A stretch of 64,000 bases of DNA from Paraburkholderia hospita (GCF_002902965.1 NZ_CP026109.1:186001-250000), one strand, 5' to 3'; shown: positions 26,430 through 36,502, counted from the stretch's first letter. Program-made: numbers and translations. Notes: generated from the sequence alone by a model not told the origin.

Positions 26430-27830
26430 GTGAGCCGCCTTGTCGTCGTTTCCAATCGCATCGCCGATCCCCGCAAACCCGCTGCCGGTGGACTCGCGGT
26501 GGCCGTGCGGGAAAGCCTGCAGCAGACCGGGGGGCTCTGGTTTGGCTGGAGCGGCAGGGTTCAGGACGATGCGGTCACCGACCCTGCCGACCAAGGCCAG
26601 CTTCACTTCCAGTCTGCCGGCGAGGTGACGCTGGCGACGCTGGATCTGAACCAGGAAGATCACGACGCGTACTACCTCGGTTACGCCAACGGCGTGCTGT
26701 GGCCTGTGTTCCACTATCGCCTGGACCTGGCCAATTTTGATACCCGCTTCGCCGCGGGCTACCGGCGGGTGAACCGGTTGTTCGCGCAGAAGCTGCTGCC
26801 GTTGCTCAAGCCTGACGATCTGGTCTGGGTGCACGATTACCATCTGATCCCCCTCGCCGCCGAACTGCGCGCACTCGGATGTGGTAACCGCATCGGCTTC
26901 TTCCTGCATATTCCGATGCCGCCGCGCCTGATCATGGCGGCGATTCCGGAGCAGGAATGGCTGATGCGTTCGCTGTTCGCCTACGATCTGGTCGGCTTCC
27001 AGAGCGAGACGGACGTGACGCACTTCTCCCACTACATTGAAGCGGAAGCACAGGCTGAACAGTTGAGCCCAGAACGCTTCCGCGCCTTCAACCGGACACT
27101 TCGGGTGGGCGCTTACCCGATCGGTATCGACGTCGACGACTTCGTTCGCCTCACGCAAGCGAAGGAAGGGCGGGAGACGTTTTTACGGATGCGAGAGGAA
27201 TATGCGCGGCGCCGCCTGCTGCTCGGCGTCGACCGTCTCGACTACTCGAAGGGACTGCCACAACGTGTCCAGGCGTTCCGGGCATTGCTCGAGCGCTATC
27301 CGGAAAACCGCAACAGCGCTACGCTGATCCAGATTGCTTCGCCGAGCCGCGAGGACGTCAGTGCCTACGACGATCTGCGCCGCCAGATGGACAGCCTCTG
27401 CGGTGCGATCAATGGCGACTATGGCGAACTGGACTGGATGCCGGTGCGCTACATCCATCGCAATGTCGCCCGCAGGCGCTTGCCCGGGTTATACCGCGCG
27501 AGTCGGGTGGCACTGGTCACCCCTTTGCGCGACGGGATGAACCTGGTCGCCAAGGAATTCATCGCCGCCCAGGACCCGGCCGACCCGGGGATGCTGGTGT
27601 TGTCGCGCTTCGCGGGCGCCGCAGAGCAACTGAAGGAGGCGTTGCTCGTCAATCCGTACGACACACAGGGCACGGCGGAGGCGATCCAGCGTGCGCTCAC
27701 GATGCCCCTCGAAGAACGGATCCGGCGGCACGAGGCGCTGCTGAGCCGGATCCGCAAGCTCGACGTTCACTGGTGGTGTTCATCGTTTCTGCAGGCGCTG
27801 AAGCATGTCGAACAGGACGTGACTGGCTGA
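26430..27830 (+). CDS. otsA: Alpha,alpha-trehalose-6-phosphate synthase
   Basis: This 466-aa GT20 glycosyltransferase makes trehalose-6-phosphate from UDP-glucose and glucose-6-phosphate. Expected motifs are all present: [20 protein letters not shown] at the N-terminus, [44 protein letters not shown] and the C-terminal [17 protein letters not shown]. The GTG at 26430 follows GGAG; the open frame continues upstream to 26253 without homology. No otsB phosphatase gene is adjacent, so completion of trehalose synthesis would need one elsewhere. Confidence 0.95.
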   Translation: MSRLVVVSNRIADPRKPAAGGLAVAVRESLQQTGGLWFGWSGRVQDDAVTDPADQGQLHFQSAGEVTLATLDLNQEDHDAYYLGYANGVLWPVFHYRLDLANFDTRFAAGYRRVNRLFAQKLLPLLKPDDLVWVHDYHLIPLAAELRALGCGNRIGFFLHIPMPPRLIMAAIPEQEWLMRSLFAYDLVGFQSETDVTHFSHYIEAEAQAEQLSPERFRAFNRTLRVGAYPIGIDVDDFVRLTQAKEGRETFLRMREEYARRRLLLGVDRLDYSKGLPQRVQAFRALLERYPENRNSATLIQIASPSREDVSAYDDLRRQMDSLCGAINGDYGELDWMPVRYIHRNVARRRLPGLYRASRVALVTPLRDGMNLVAKEFIAAQDPADPGMLVLSRFAGAAEQLKEALLVNPYDTQGTAEAIQRALTMPLEERIRRHEALLSRIRKLDVHWWCSSFLQALKHVEQDVTG

Positions 27831-28036
27831 TGCCCGGAAAAAGGCGGCAGTGCATGATCTCCATTGCGGGCGTGACCGCTCCCATGATGCCTGCCAGAGG
27901 CTTGCAGTGACCGCCAGGGTTGTCGCGGTAGGAGGCTTGAGGTGAACAATAGCAATATGATGAGGATTGCTTATATCGCCAGCGAGTAGAATTGCTGGGC
28001 GGCAGACGTAGTTCGTATTAAAAGTGTCAACACTGC

Positions 28037-29556
28037 GCGGGAGCGTTAAAAACGTTGGGGTTTTTGCGCAGGCCGCCTAGGATTCCGGCAGTCATGGCCG
28101 CGCCGGAGGTTGGGATGAAAATCACAATTCGCGTCGAGATCACTACTGACTGGGATGAAACGGATAGTTCGAAGTCTGTCAGTTCGAGCGTCCCTATCGC
28201 CAACTTGAGCCTGAGAAGATAGGCCTGTCGCTCGCCGAAGGAAAAGATGTGCTGCACATGCTCCAGAGGGTTGTGGTGGCAGCGCAAGCTGAAGAGATCT
28301 GCATGATGCGGCGCTTCTGTACCCACTGCCACCGTTTCCTCGAGCTCAAAGACCGACGGATTCGCAAGGTGGATACGGTCTTCGGCACTGTGCCCTTTCG
28401 CAGTGCCCGGATCGTTTGCTGTCCGTGCGAGACGCCTTTCCAGATGGAGTACCCGTATAGTCCGATGAGCGAATTCGTCCCCGAGCGAGCGACCGCGGAA
28501 CTGCTGTCGCCTGAGGCGAGGCTCTCGGCACAGATGCCGTATCGCCAGGTAGTCGGCATGATGCGTGAGTTCCTGCCCGTTCGGCAGACATTGAACCATG
28601 TGACAGTGCGGAACAGGGCGCTACGGGTGGGCGCGCGCGTCGAGGCTGTTCAGCCGGCTGCATGTCGCGCCACGAAGGAAAATGATACGGAGTGGACGCT
28701 GACCATCGACGGAGGATTCGTTCGCGGGCGACGCAAATCAGAATGTTCGAGCTTTGAGATTCTAACGGGGCGCCTCAGTGCCAAAGACCAGACTTCACGC
28801 GTATTCGCGTTCGTGAGAAACAGGCTACCGGATATCGTGGAGCGGCTCACCACCCTTGTAAAAGCCACATCGGGAAGCGATCGACCGAGACTGTCAGTCA
28901 TCACCGATGGTGCCAATGGCCTGCAGTCAATCGCCTGTCGATTACCGTTTTCTTCTACACCTGTCCTCGACTGGTTCCATATATCAATGAGGGTGAGGTA
29001 TCTCGAGCAGATCATCAAGGGCATGCGTGCGCGGACGGAAACGGAAAAAGCCGCCCAACGTGTGTTGATCTCCCGTGTTGACAAGCTGCGCTGGTGCTTC
29101 TGGCACGCGAAGCTAGAGAAGGCGAAAACCCGGATGCAAGGCATCCTGATCCTCTGTCGGGTAATCGTGCCTGAATCGCCGGGCGTTGCGGAGAGTCTTG
29201 CACAGCTGGATTACCGGACTCGGGAGCTTGTTGCATACGTCGAAGCGAATGGCGGATCGACGATGAACTATGGCGCGCGACATCGTGGCGGCAAACCTAT
29301 CTCAACAGCGACCGCCGAGTCCGCAGTCAATCAGATACTCAATCAGCGCATGTGCAAGCGTCAACAAATGCGCTGGTCACCGATCGGAGCTCATCTGCTC
29401 GCCCAGGTCCGATGTGTTGTGGTCAATGGTGACCTGGTTGAACGACTTGCGAGATACGAACCACCAAGGAAACCATTGTCGCGCGAAGCTGCCGATCTAC
29501 TCGAGCAGTTCGGGCTGGCATCTGAACTACAACCCCAAGGTTTTTAACGCTTCCGC
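28037..29556 (+). mobile_element. ISKra4-family insertion sequence (about 1.52 kb)
   Basis: The ends share an inverted repeat: gcgggagcgttaaaaacg at 28037 and, reading inward from 29556, gcggaagcgttaaaaacc, both continuing into TTGGGGTT. It holds one frameshifted transposase. The right end is only 140 bases from the start of an AraC gene. Confidence 0.8.
28115..29547 (+). pseudogene. ISKra4-family transposase with N-terminal frameshift
   Basis: The natural start is ATG 28115 behind GGAGG (MKITIRVEITTDWDETDS). The frame then breaks at about 28163-28170: a -1 shift is needed to continue FEVCQFERPYRQLEPEKIGL and join the long frame. From 28249 that frame runs 432 aa, with a zinc-finger-like CTHCHRF...CCPCETPF and the catalytic stretches LTIDGGFVRG, ITDGANGLQS, LDWFHISMR and TATAESAVNQ. 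The element may be dead, or a programmed shift may occur; no convincing slippery heptamer was seen. Confidence 0.75.
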
Positions 29557-29695
29557 CGGCGAGTCGTTCGCTGTGCGCTAGGCAAAGCAAGTACTGATAT
29601 GCTTGGCAACCTACACGAGCGCGCTCCGAGCGGGCTCGTGGCTCAACATAAAGTTCAGCCGCACGGGGCGGATCAAAACTGGACGAAAATCAGCG

Positions 29696-30781
29696 ATGAG
29701 CACTGCATTGAACGACGACCCGCTACACACTGCTTTACCGCTAAGCCGCTTGTTGTTGCCGTCGGGGCCGCCGACGCTTGCGCCCGGCATCGTGCACAGC
29801 AATTTCAGCGTTCAAGGCGACGCCCGTCAAAGCTTCCAGGCCTGGCAGGAGCGTATGAGTCCAGTCTACGATATACGGCCTTCGTCAAAGCAAGCTGAGG
29901 ATACGTTCGATGCATCGCTGTCTCGTTACACGATTGACAATCTGAGCTTCTTCGACTTCCGCACCGGGCCCAACCTGGCCGTGCGATCGTTGGGTCGGGT
30001 TTCGACCGAGAGCGTTCGCGACATCAGCTTCAGCGTGTTCCTTGAAGGGCCACCGGGGCAGTTCCTGGGCGGCAAGCCACGGCTCGACGCGCCGCATATA
30101 TCGCAAGTGCCAAGTATCCTCGCGCTCGACATGGATCAGCCGTGCACAATCCGGAGTTTTCATGGTCGGATACTGCTCCTTTTTGTGCCGCGCGCCCTGG
30201 TGGAAAGGTCGTTCCCTGATGCCGCATCGCTGCATGGCCGCTGGATTCACGCCACCACCCCTTTGACACGCATACTGATTGAGCATCTGGTGGCGCTAAA
30301 GCAACAAATCGTCGGACTGAGCAAGGAGGAAGCGCATCAGTCCTTTTTCAATGCGGTAGAGCTACTCGTCGCAGCTTTCAGCCGTCAAGCGGGTCTTTCC
30401 GGCAACGGCCGCGCAGCGGTACGTGCTGCTGTCTATGGACAAGTGCGGCGGCATGTCGAGGCCAATCTACACGATCCGGATTTGTCGCCTGACACCGTGT
30501 TGGCATCGCTGCATCTCTCGCGCGCCAGCGTGTACCGTCTCTTTGAGCATGAAGGCGGCCTGGCCGCTTATATTCGCAACCGCAGGCTGCGAATGGCGGC
30601 AGATGAGCTGGTGCGCTTTCCGCATATGGAGGTACAGGACATTGCCTTCGGGTTGGGTTTCAATGATGCGTCGAGCTTTACACGTGCATTCCGTCGCGCC
30701 TTCGACATCGCGCCACGGGAATTGCACGAGTATGCGCCGTTGCTCAAGCGGGAACATGCAAGACGGGAGCGCTTCACATAG
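29696..30781 (+). CDS. AraC-family regulator (AraC-binding-like N-terminus)
   Basis: This 361-aa protein carries a C-terminal AraC HTH pair. The first helix-turn-helix is at LSPDTVLASLHLSRASVYRL. The second is at VQDIAFGLGFNDASSFTRAF, followed by RRAFDIAPRELHEYA. The N-terminal part resembles the AraC_binding_2 sensor domain. ATG 29696 is used; the frame opens earlier at 29603 but includes IS-flank sequence. The ISKra4 end lies 140 bases upstream, so native promoter elements may be lost or replaced. It has no obvious target neighbour. Confidence 0.8.
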   Translation: MSTALNDDPLHTALPLSRLLLPSGPPTLAPGIVHSNFSVQGDARQSFQAWQERMSPVYDIRPSSKQAEDTFDASLSRYTIDNLSFFDFRTGPNLAVRSLGRVSTESVRDISFSVFLEGPPGQFLGGKPRLDAPHISQVPSILALDMDQPCTIRSFHGRILLLFVPRALVERSFPDAASLHGRWIHATTPLTRILIEHLVALKQQIVGLSKEEAHQSFFNAVELLVAAFSRQAGLSGNGRAAVRAAVYGQVRRHVEANLHDPDLSPDTVLASLHLSRASVYRLFEHEGGLAAYIRNRRLRMAADELVRFPHMEVQDIAFGLGFNDASSFTRAFRRAFDIAPRELHEYAPLLKREHARRERFT

Positions 30782-31136
30782 ACTGGCAATGTTGAACAGA
30801 TTCGATTGTTAGCTGCGATCGGGGGCGCGAAAACACAGGGCCGTGTCAATTCGACAGAAGGCCTCGACAGCGGAGAGGCACCTGCTGATGTCAACGATTT
30901 ACGCAACCTTGCCGAGTGACCGAAACTGGCCGAGAGCACCAATTCGAGCACGCTCTGCGGAGCGATCGTTGCATTCCTCAATGGCTGCTCACCGGCAGCC
31001 GATGTGAACGGGTACTACCGGCCAGTTGTTGCCGCTCATTTATCGCGCAAAGCCGTCATCTGAACGGCCGGTCCACTCTGGAACCTGTCAGTAGCGTCGT
31101 CACAGTCACCGAAGCGCGCGTGAACCGCCCCGAGTT
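30782..31136. other. Intergenic region before IS3, nothing recognised
   Basis: These 355 bases lie between the AraC stop and the IS3 left end; no supported gene or regulatory motif was seen. Confidence 0.4.
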
Positions 31137-31169
31137 TGAACTGACCCCCGAGAGTCGGACGTTGAAGCG

Positions 31170-32006
31170 TTAATTTTTTCCCGCTCGCATTCGATATTCC
31201 ACGGGACTCAGTCCACCAAGTTTCGATTTGATGCGGTGCCGGTTGTAGTAGTCGATGTAGCCCTTCAGGCCTGCCCGTAGTGCCTCGACGTCTTCGAAGT
31301 CCGTGAGATGGAAGTACTCGGCCTTCAGAGTGCCAAAGAAGCTCTCCATGGCCGCGTTATCGAAGCAATTTCCTTTTCTCGACATACTTTGCTTGAGTCC
31401 GTAGCGCGCCAGTGCCGCTCGGTACGGTTGCATGCGATAGTGCCAACCCTGGTCCGAATGAAGCATCGGTGTAGCCGCATTCCCGCGTTTCTTGACAGCT
31501 TTCCTGAGCATGCCCATGACCATCGGGAAGTCGGGGCGATGGCTCGACTCGTAGGCAACTATTTCCCCATTGTAGAGGTCCATGACCGGAGAAAGGTACA
31601 GCTTTTTCCCCGCGACCCGGAACTCGGTCACATCGGTAACCCACTTCTCGTTTGGGCCCGACGCGGTGAATTCACGATTGAGCAGGTTCGGAGCGGCCTC
31701 GCCGACCTCGCCCTGGTACGACCGGAACTTCTTCCGGCGCACCCTCGACCTGATTCCCAATTCGTTCATGAGGCGCTGCACCTTCTTGTGATTAACTAGC
31801 TCGCCATCACTGCGGATAGTTAAGGTGATGCGACGATAGCCATACAAGCCGCGATGTGCAGCATAGACAGCCCGAATCTTCGCCTTGAGCCCACCATGCC
31901 GGTCTGGGGCGGCCAATGTCTTGACCCGGTAGTAGTACGTACTGCGTGGCAAACCCGCAGCCCGGAGAAGATCGGTCAAGGGGAATTCCTGCCTCAGTTC
32001 AAGCAC
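31170..32006 (-). CDS. IS3-family transposase OrfB
   Basis: This 278-aa integrase-core (rve) protein has an N-terminal HTH_21-like segment (AAGLPRSTYYYRV). The catalytic residues are in KWVTDVTEFRV (D), MLHSDQGWHY (D) and CFDNAAMESFFGTLKAE (E). It opens with GTG overlapping the orfA stop by one base (TAGTG), consistent with coupling or frameshift fusion to OrfA. Confidence 0.93.
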   Translation of the reverse strand: MLELRQEFPLTDLLRAAGLPRSTYYYRVKTLAAPDRHGGLKAKIRAVYAAHRGLYGYRRITLTIRSDGELVNHKKVQRLMNELGIRSRVRRKKFRSYQGEVGEAAPNLLNREFTASGPNEKWVTDVTEFRVAGKKLYLSPVMDLYNGEIVAYESSHRPDFPMVMGMLRKAVKKRGNAATPMLHSDQGWHYRMQPYRAALARYGLKQSMSRKGNCFDNAAMESFFGTLKAEYFHLTDFEDVEALRAGLKGYIDYYNRHRIKSKLGGLSPVEYRMRAGKN

Positions 32007-32533
32007 TATTTTGGCTCTTTCTGCCGCGCCAACTTCTTTGCTAGAACCAAGGCATTGAATTTTTTTAGGTACGCGACCTCCGCGCGTAACTGCTGATTCT
32101 CACGAAGCAGTTGGTCTGACTCCTCAGATCGCGGAGCTTCCAACGACTGGTTCGAGGTCTTTTTCTTTGCTGGCACCGAAACATCCTGTCCCGACGGGCG
32201 CATGCTCTTTAGCGAACGGAGCTCTCCCCGTGCTTTCTGTTGTTGCCACATCGTGATGCTGTGCGGATTGCCGATATTGTAAATGGCAGCCAGCTCTCGA
32301 CAGGAAAGGTTCTCAGCCACGCCCCGGTGCACCACCTCAAGCTTGAACTCAACGCCGTAAGCACCACGCTGCCGGATGAGCCCAGCGTTACCATGGTGAC
32401 GATATGCCGCGACCCATCGCCTCACCATGCTTTCCGCAATACCGAATTTCGCCGCAAGGAGCTTATAGCCCCCTTGGCCAGCGAGGTACTCGCGAACCAC
32501 CTTCCCCTTAAACTTTACATCGAATTTCCTCAC
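32006..32533 (-). CDS. IS3-family OrfA (helix-turn-helix, leucine zipper)
   Basis: This 175-aa IS150-type OrfA has two HTH segments (GGYKLLAAKFGIAESMVRRW and LSCRELAAIYNIGNPHSITM). A C-terminal coiled coil (ESDQLLRENQQLRAEVAYLK) mediates OrfA/OrfAB multimerisation. ATG start lies 40 bases inside the right IR. Confidence 0.92.
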   Translation of the reverse strand: MRKFDVKFKGKVVREYLAGQGGYKLLAAKFGIAESMVRRWVAAYRHHGNAGLIRQRGAYGVEFKLEVVHRGVAENLSCRELAAIYNIGNPHSITMWQQQKARGELRSLKSMRPSGQDVSVPAKKKTSNQSLEAPRSEESDQLLRENQQLRAEVAYLKKFNALVLAKKLARQKEPK

Positions 32534-32608
32534 GGAACCTCCAAGGTTGTGTCCAACTCTCGGGGGTCAGTTCAGTTTGGTGGAGGCTCCAACTCTTGAG
32601 AGAATGGA

Positions 32609-33454
32609 GGGTTTTGTCGCAGTAAGGCTCGCGGAGTAAAGTCGAATCGATATGCAAAGTACTGCTTACGTTTCGAGTTCATAGAATTGATCGGCAGCGG
32701 ACGGATGATAACCTCGAGCACACTTCATCTGTCCTTTGCCGATCATGTTCATCAATTCGATGCCACCCAGAAGGATTCGCGCACAGCGAAAAGTTTTGAA
32801 TCCCAGCATGAGTCGCGTGCGTTGCTGGATCGCCCGATGGTCCTGCTCGACCAGGTTGTTGAGATATTTGGACTGGCGGACCTTGATGGGCGTTTTACGA
32901 TCATGATTGATGGCCTCGAGTGCGGCGAGGTTGGCGCCACTCTTGTCGACGGTGATTACCTCTGGCTCGCCATTCCGGTCGATTGCCTTCTCAAAATAGC
33001 GCCGCGCGGCCACCTTGTCGCGACGGGCGCACAGCAGGAAATCCACAGTATTGCCGTCCCTGTCCACTGCGCGGTACAGATATTTCCATTGCCCCTTGAC
33101 CTTGACGTAGGTCTCATCCATCCTCAAGCTCCCGCCGACAGGACGTTTGTGCTTGCGGAACGCCTTTTCGAACAACGGCACCAGCTTGATCACCCAGCGA
33201 TGTACTCTCGAATGGTTGACCTCGAACCCCCGTTCGGCCCTCATTTCCTCGAGGTCGCGCAGACTCAGCGAATACGCCATGTACCAACGCACACACAGCA
33301 GGATCACGTCCAAGGGATAGTGCAGCCGTCTCAGCACCCGGGCGATGCCCGGCGGCAGTGTCGTGCGTGGCGTCTTTGTCATCCAGGAAATCGTGTTCGT
33401 CAACCAAGTCGGTTCGCGAATTCTACCCACGACGCCTTTATTGCGACACTGCCC
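32609..33454 (-). mobile_element. IS6-family insertion sequence, second type (846 bp)
   Basis: The short inverted repeats are gggttttgtcgcagtaa (32609-) and, at the right end, gggcagtgtcgcaataa read inward from 33454. The element lies only 34 bases from IS3. Its ends and protein differ from the IS6 element at 21668, so the two cannot form a simple composite transposon. No 8-bp duplication is seen. Confidence 0.75.
32666..33382 (-). CDS. IS6-family transposase
   Basis: This 238-aa DDE transposase contains CVRWYMAYSLSLRDLEEMRA. The catalytic pattern is RMDETYVKVKG (D), VITVDKSGANLAAL (D) and NNLVEQDHRAIQQRTR (E). ATG 33382 (MTKTPRTTLPPG) is chosen over the longer frame to 33484, which reads through the IS end. 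Confidence 0.92.
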   Translation of the reverse strand: MTKTPRTTLPPGIARVLRRLHYPLDVILLCVRWYMAYSLSLRDLEEMRAERGFEVNHSRVHRWVIKLVPLFEKAFRKHKRPVGGSLRMDETYVKVKGQWKYLYRAVDRDGNTVDFLLCARRDKVAARRYFEKAIDRNGEPEVITVDKSGANLAALEAINHDRKTPIKVRQSKYLNNLVEQDHRAIQQRTRLMLGFKTFRCARILLGGIELMNMIGKGQMKCARGYHPSAADQFYELET

Positions 33455-33603
33455 TGCGTTGCCTCTGCTTTCCTTGCGCCACACGAATCACCGGGCGCAG
33501 GTCGCAGACCAAGTTCTCGGAACGGCCAGCGCGCAGCCAGCGTTGGATCTGCAGATATCTGTGCCTTGAGCGCAGGTATGGTTCTGGCCAGCGCGGCGTC
33601 ATC

Positions 33604-34518
33604 TCACCCGGGGTCGCGGTACTGCGGCTGTCGCGCGCAACGCCATGCACGTGGCGTCGCGCCAGTCACGTGCGAGAACACGCGAGTGAAATGGCTCTGG
33701 TCGGCAAAGCCGCAAGAGATCGCGATCTCCGCGATTGACAACGAACTGCGTGCGAGCAGATCGCGCGCGACGTCGATGCGTCGGCGCACAAGCCATTGGT
33801 GCGGTGCGAGCGCGGTTGAGCGGCGAAATGCGCGGCAGAAATAAGCTGGCGACAGTTCGCACGCGGCGGCGAGTTCGAGGATCGACAGGCCGTCTTCGAG
33901 ATGCGCGTCGATCATTGCCTTTGCGCGCATTTCCTGCCACGGTGCGAGCCCGCCCGTCTTGCGCGCGTCAACGATCCGCACGCCGGCGTAAGTCGCCGCG
34001 AGATGGCCGTGCAGCGCGATCAGCAGGCCGTCGACGAACAGTTGCGGCACGGGTTTGCCCGTGAGTGCAGGGAGCAGCAACTTGCCTACCCTCGCGACGA
34101 ATGGATCCTGGACGCCGTGAGGAATCGCGAGTTCGCGGATCGCGACGCAATCCTCCGCCGCAGCGATCCGGTGCAGTGAAGCTTCCGGCAGGTAGAACTG
34201 CAAGCAGTCGAACGCGGTGGGCAGGAATGCGGAAGGACGAGCAGCAAGGTCGACCACCGACACGGCACCGCTGGCATACGGAGTCACCCGCTCCGGCTTG
34301 CCATCCAGCCACAACTCGTGCTGCGGCAGCGGCTGCAGCTGCAGGCAAAGCACGAACGCGTTTTCTGGCGGGATCGGCTCGGTCCGGTTAACCGCGCCGT
34401 CAGTGGATGTCAGGCGGGTAATGGTGACGTCCGGAATCTGGAGCGTCGAGCTCCTGAGCACGGGCATGCTCGGCAGTTTGAAGTAACGGGCGGCATCGTT
34501 GCCGTAAGGGGGGGACAT
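33604..34518 (-). CDS. AraC-family transcriptional regulator
   Basis: This 304-aa protein has a C-terminal AraC HTH pair (LSILELAAACELSPAYFCRA, then IAEIAISCGFADQSHFTRVF, followed by SHVTGATPRAWR). The N-terminal sensor region is about 180 aa and unassigned. The same CGFADQSH signature recurs in the next gene and in two decayed AraC copies (39710-40489, 51036-51133), showing a local paralogue family. It lies 150 bases from an IS6 end, and no target gene is evident in between. Confidence 0.88.
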   Translation of the reverse strand: MSPPYGNDAARYFKLPSMPVLRSSTLQIPDVTITRLTSTDGAVNRTEPIPPENAFVLCLQLQPLPQHELWLDGKPERVTPYASGAVSVVDLAARPSAFLPTAFDCLQFYLPEASLHRIAAAEDCVAIRELAIPHGVQDPFVARVGKLLLPALTGKPVPQLFVDGLLIALHGHLAATYAGVRIVDARKTGGLAPWQEMRAKAMIDAHLEDGLSILELAAACELSPAYFCRAFRRSTALAPHQWLVRRRIDVARDLLARSSLSIAEIAISCGFADQSHFTRVFSHVTGATPRAWRCARQPQYRDPG

Positions 34519-34576
34519 CGTTGAGCCCCGCTGGTTGACGTGGGTGAGACTAGCGTGATCGGTCGTATTCGCTGAC

Positions 34577-35284
34577 TTAACGTGACGGCGGGCGGGTTGG
34601 CGGACGTCCGCGTGGTGCCGTCGCGCGGATGCCCGCTCTTGTCTGCCGTGATTGCGTGGTTATTCGTCTTGACGTTTGCCAGGTACGGGGCGTGGTGCCC
34701 GTCAGCTTCACAAATACGCGGGTCAGATGACTCTGATTTGAGAATCCGCAGGCCGTAGCGATCTCACTCAACGAGCCATTGTTTCGTACGAGTAGCTGCT
34801 TTGCGTGATCGACGCGCCGTTGCTGCAGCCAGCGCTTCGGTGTCGTGCCTGTCGCCCGTTTGATCGCCCGCGACAGGTGTGCGACGGTTAACATCGATGC
34901 AGCAGCAAGGTCAGCCAGCGAAAGTGATGCGGACAGACGTGCATCGACGTGCTCAAGTAACGACTGGTACTGGTGTGCCGTCATCCCGCGGGTGCGTTGC
35001 TCGAGCGAGCCAGCAGCATTACCGGGCCCCGCGGCGTAGCCGCAGATCGCGACCAGCAATCCGTGCACAACCTGCCAGGTCATCACGTGCTGGCGGGCGA
35101 GCGCATCGCGCAGCAGCGGGCCGAACTCGGCCGAGACGGCGTCGCCGTTCGACAACCTGTCTATGAGAATCTCGAGATTGCGCGCGCATGCGGGATCCGG
35201 TTGCCAAGGGCCTTGGCTTTTCGGGAGTTGAGCAAGCAGGGCTGCAGCCAATGATGCCAGTCGGGATAGGTCAATTGTCGACAT
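34577..35284 (-). CDS. AraC-family transcriptional regulator (short)
   Basis: This 235-aa protein has a C-terminal HTH pair (SLSLADLAAASMLTVAHLSR and LSEIATACGFSNQSHLTRVF), then VKLTGTTPRTWQTSRR. The N-terminal segment is short, with a helical stretch around LIDRLSNGDAVSAEFGPLLR, so the ligand domain may be reduced. ATG 35284 (MSTIDLSRLAS) is preferred to the ORF start at 35350. It is tandem with the preceding AraC gene (58-base gap). Confidence 0.8.
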   Translation of the reverse strand: MSTIDLSRLASLAAALLAQLPKSQGPWQPDPACARNLEILIDRLSNGDAVSAEFGPLLRDALARQHVMTWQVVHGLLVAICGYAAGPGNAAGSLEQRTRGMTAHQYQSLLEHVDARLSASLSLADLAAASMLTVAHLSRAIKRATGTTPKRWLQQRRVDHAKQLLVRNNGSLSEIATACGFSNQSHLTRVFVKLTGTTPRTWQTSRRITTQSRQTRAGIRATAPRGRPPTRPPSR

Positions 35285-36226
35285 GCGGAATACCGAGTTT
35301 TGGCATCGGACGCGATTGCGCACACGCGACGGTGGCACGCCATGACGCATCGCGTGATGTCAGGCCAGACGCGACGCGCCCACCTGATGCGATGAATCCT
35401 AGCACGTGCCAAAATCGAAAAAGATGGAAAGAAATCCGTCTTCTACATTTTTTATATTCGCGTGGTCGATTGCGACATCCGTGGCGGATCGGACATCCGC
35501 CAATTTAATCGGCTCTGTGCAAATTGCGGCGTAAAAGTACCGAATACAATTCGGGTTGCAGAGTATCGATGTATCGAATCATATGAAGTAAGTAGACACG
35601 CTCCTGACGGCTTGACCGGTTACGCGGCGGTCGCGCGAGCGATCCCTCTATTTCGCGCTTTTGTGGCGGGTAGTGCCACGCATGACGATTTACGTTACGG
35701 ACGACGATGTTGGTGAGCAGTGCGCATCACGACCTGCCGACGTGAATGCAATGCATATGACAGTCTGCTGAGACACGGATAGTTAATCAAGGGAAGAGCT
35801 GGCCGACGCCTTATTGGCCGAAGTGAGCGGGATTTGTCGCGGGGGAGGAACACGCAGGCACGGCATTCGTTTTCAGGAAGGACTGTTTAATATGTTTGTA
35901 AGTTTACGCATTCCCCTTCTTTCTTTTCGCCGACAGATTCAGCGGCTTGACTCGACCTGATCCGCCGCCCGTCTTTGCACTGATCGCATTCAATGCGGCA
36001 GAACGCGTGTATGCAATGCCTCAATCACGCGAACAGAGTCGAATCTGTGCAACGCCGGGCAAGAATGTTCAAGAAATCGGGCGCCGGCTTCCTCATCATT
36101 CAGGCCGTGCTTCCACGAACGATGCCGTTGGATTGACGATCGGACTTGTTCGTGTTGGTCAGGAGCCGGACGCCCGATGCGCTCGAGTCCGCGCGACACG
36201 CCGCCCGCGCAAAGGAGGGAAATATC
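35285..36226. other. Long intergenic region with no clear gene
   Basis: These 940 bases, AT-richer in places (35440-35600, 35880-35930), lie upstream of the ATPase regulator. The plus-strand frame 35947-36312 has poor composition and no RBS. The region probably holds the promoters of the AraC genes and of the downstream regulator. Confidence 0.4.
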
Positions 36227-36502
36227 ATGCCGACATCCAGGAAACAACAGTCGCTCTATGCTGGTTGGTCACGGAAGCGCACTTTTATCCAATATATGTT
36301 TTGTTTTTGTAAGAATCACGCCTCAAAGTCGAATGCAGTGCGAATTGCAGGAAGATACTTACTGGTTGGCAATATGGCGGGATGGGTTGCCGGATCGCGA
36401 GACAATAATCTCAACGGCCATGCCCTGAGCTTTACGGGTGTGTCGAGCCCGTCATCGTCCTCTGCTTCGATATCGACATTCATTGACGTCGCAGCACCAT
36501 GA
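36227..36502 (+). CDS. Possible 91-aa leader protein overlapping the regulator start
   Basis: ATG 36227 follows a strong AAGGAGGG at nine bases and encodes MPTSRKQQSLYAGWSRKRTF..., ending at TGA 36500-36502 inside ATGA, which contains the regulator's start at 36499. The arrangement suggests translational coupling. Composition (Ser-rich C-terminus, cysteine pair CFCKN) gives no family. It may be a regulatory leader rather than a functional protein, or fortuitous. Confidence 0.35.
   Translation: MPTSRKQQSLYAGWSRKRTFIQYMFCFCKNHASKSNAVRIAGRYLLVGNMAGWVAGSRDNNLNGHALSFTGVSSPSSSSASISTFIDVAAP

Larger units (their letters stand above)
31137..32574 (-). mobile_element. IS3-family (IS150 group) insertion sequence, 1438 bp
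   Basis: The ends begin TG and finish CA with near-identical inverted repeats (tgaactgacccccgagagtc at the left; the right end reads tgaactgacccccgagagtt inward). They are flanked by a direct 3-bp duplication GTT (31134-31136 and 32575-32577). Both transposase frames are intact, so this looks like a recent, potentially active insertion. Confidence 0.93.

Noticed and set aside
21668..33454. Composite transposon flanked by two IS6-family elements
   Set aside because: The two elements have different inverted repeats and only distantly related transposases, and neither shows a target duplication, so they cannot be ends of one transposon.
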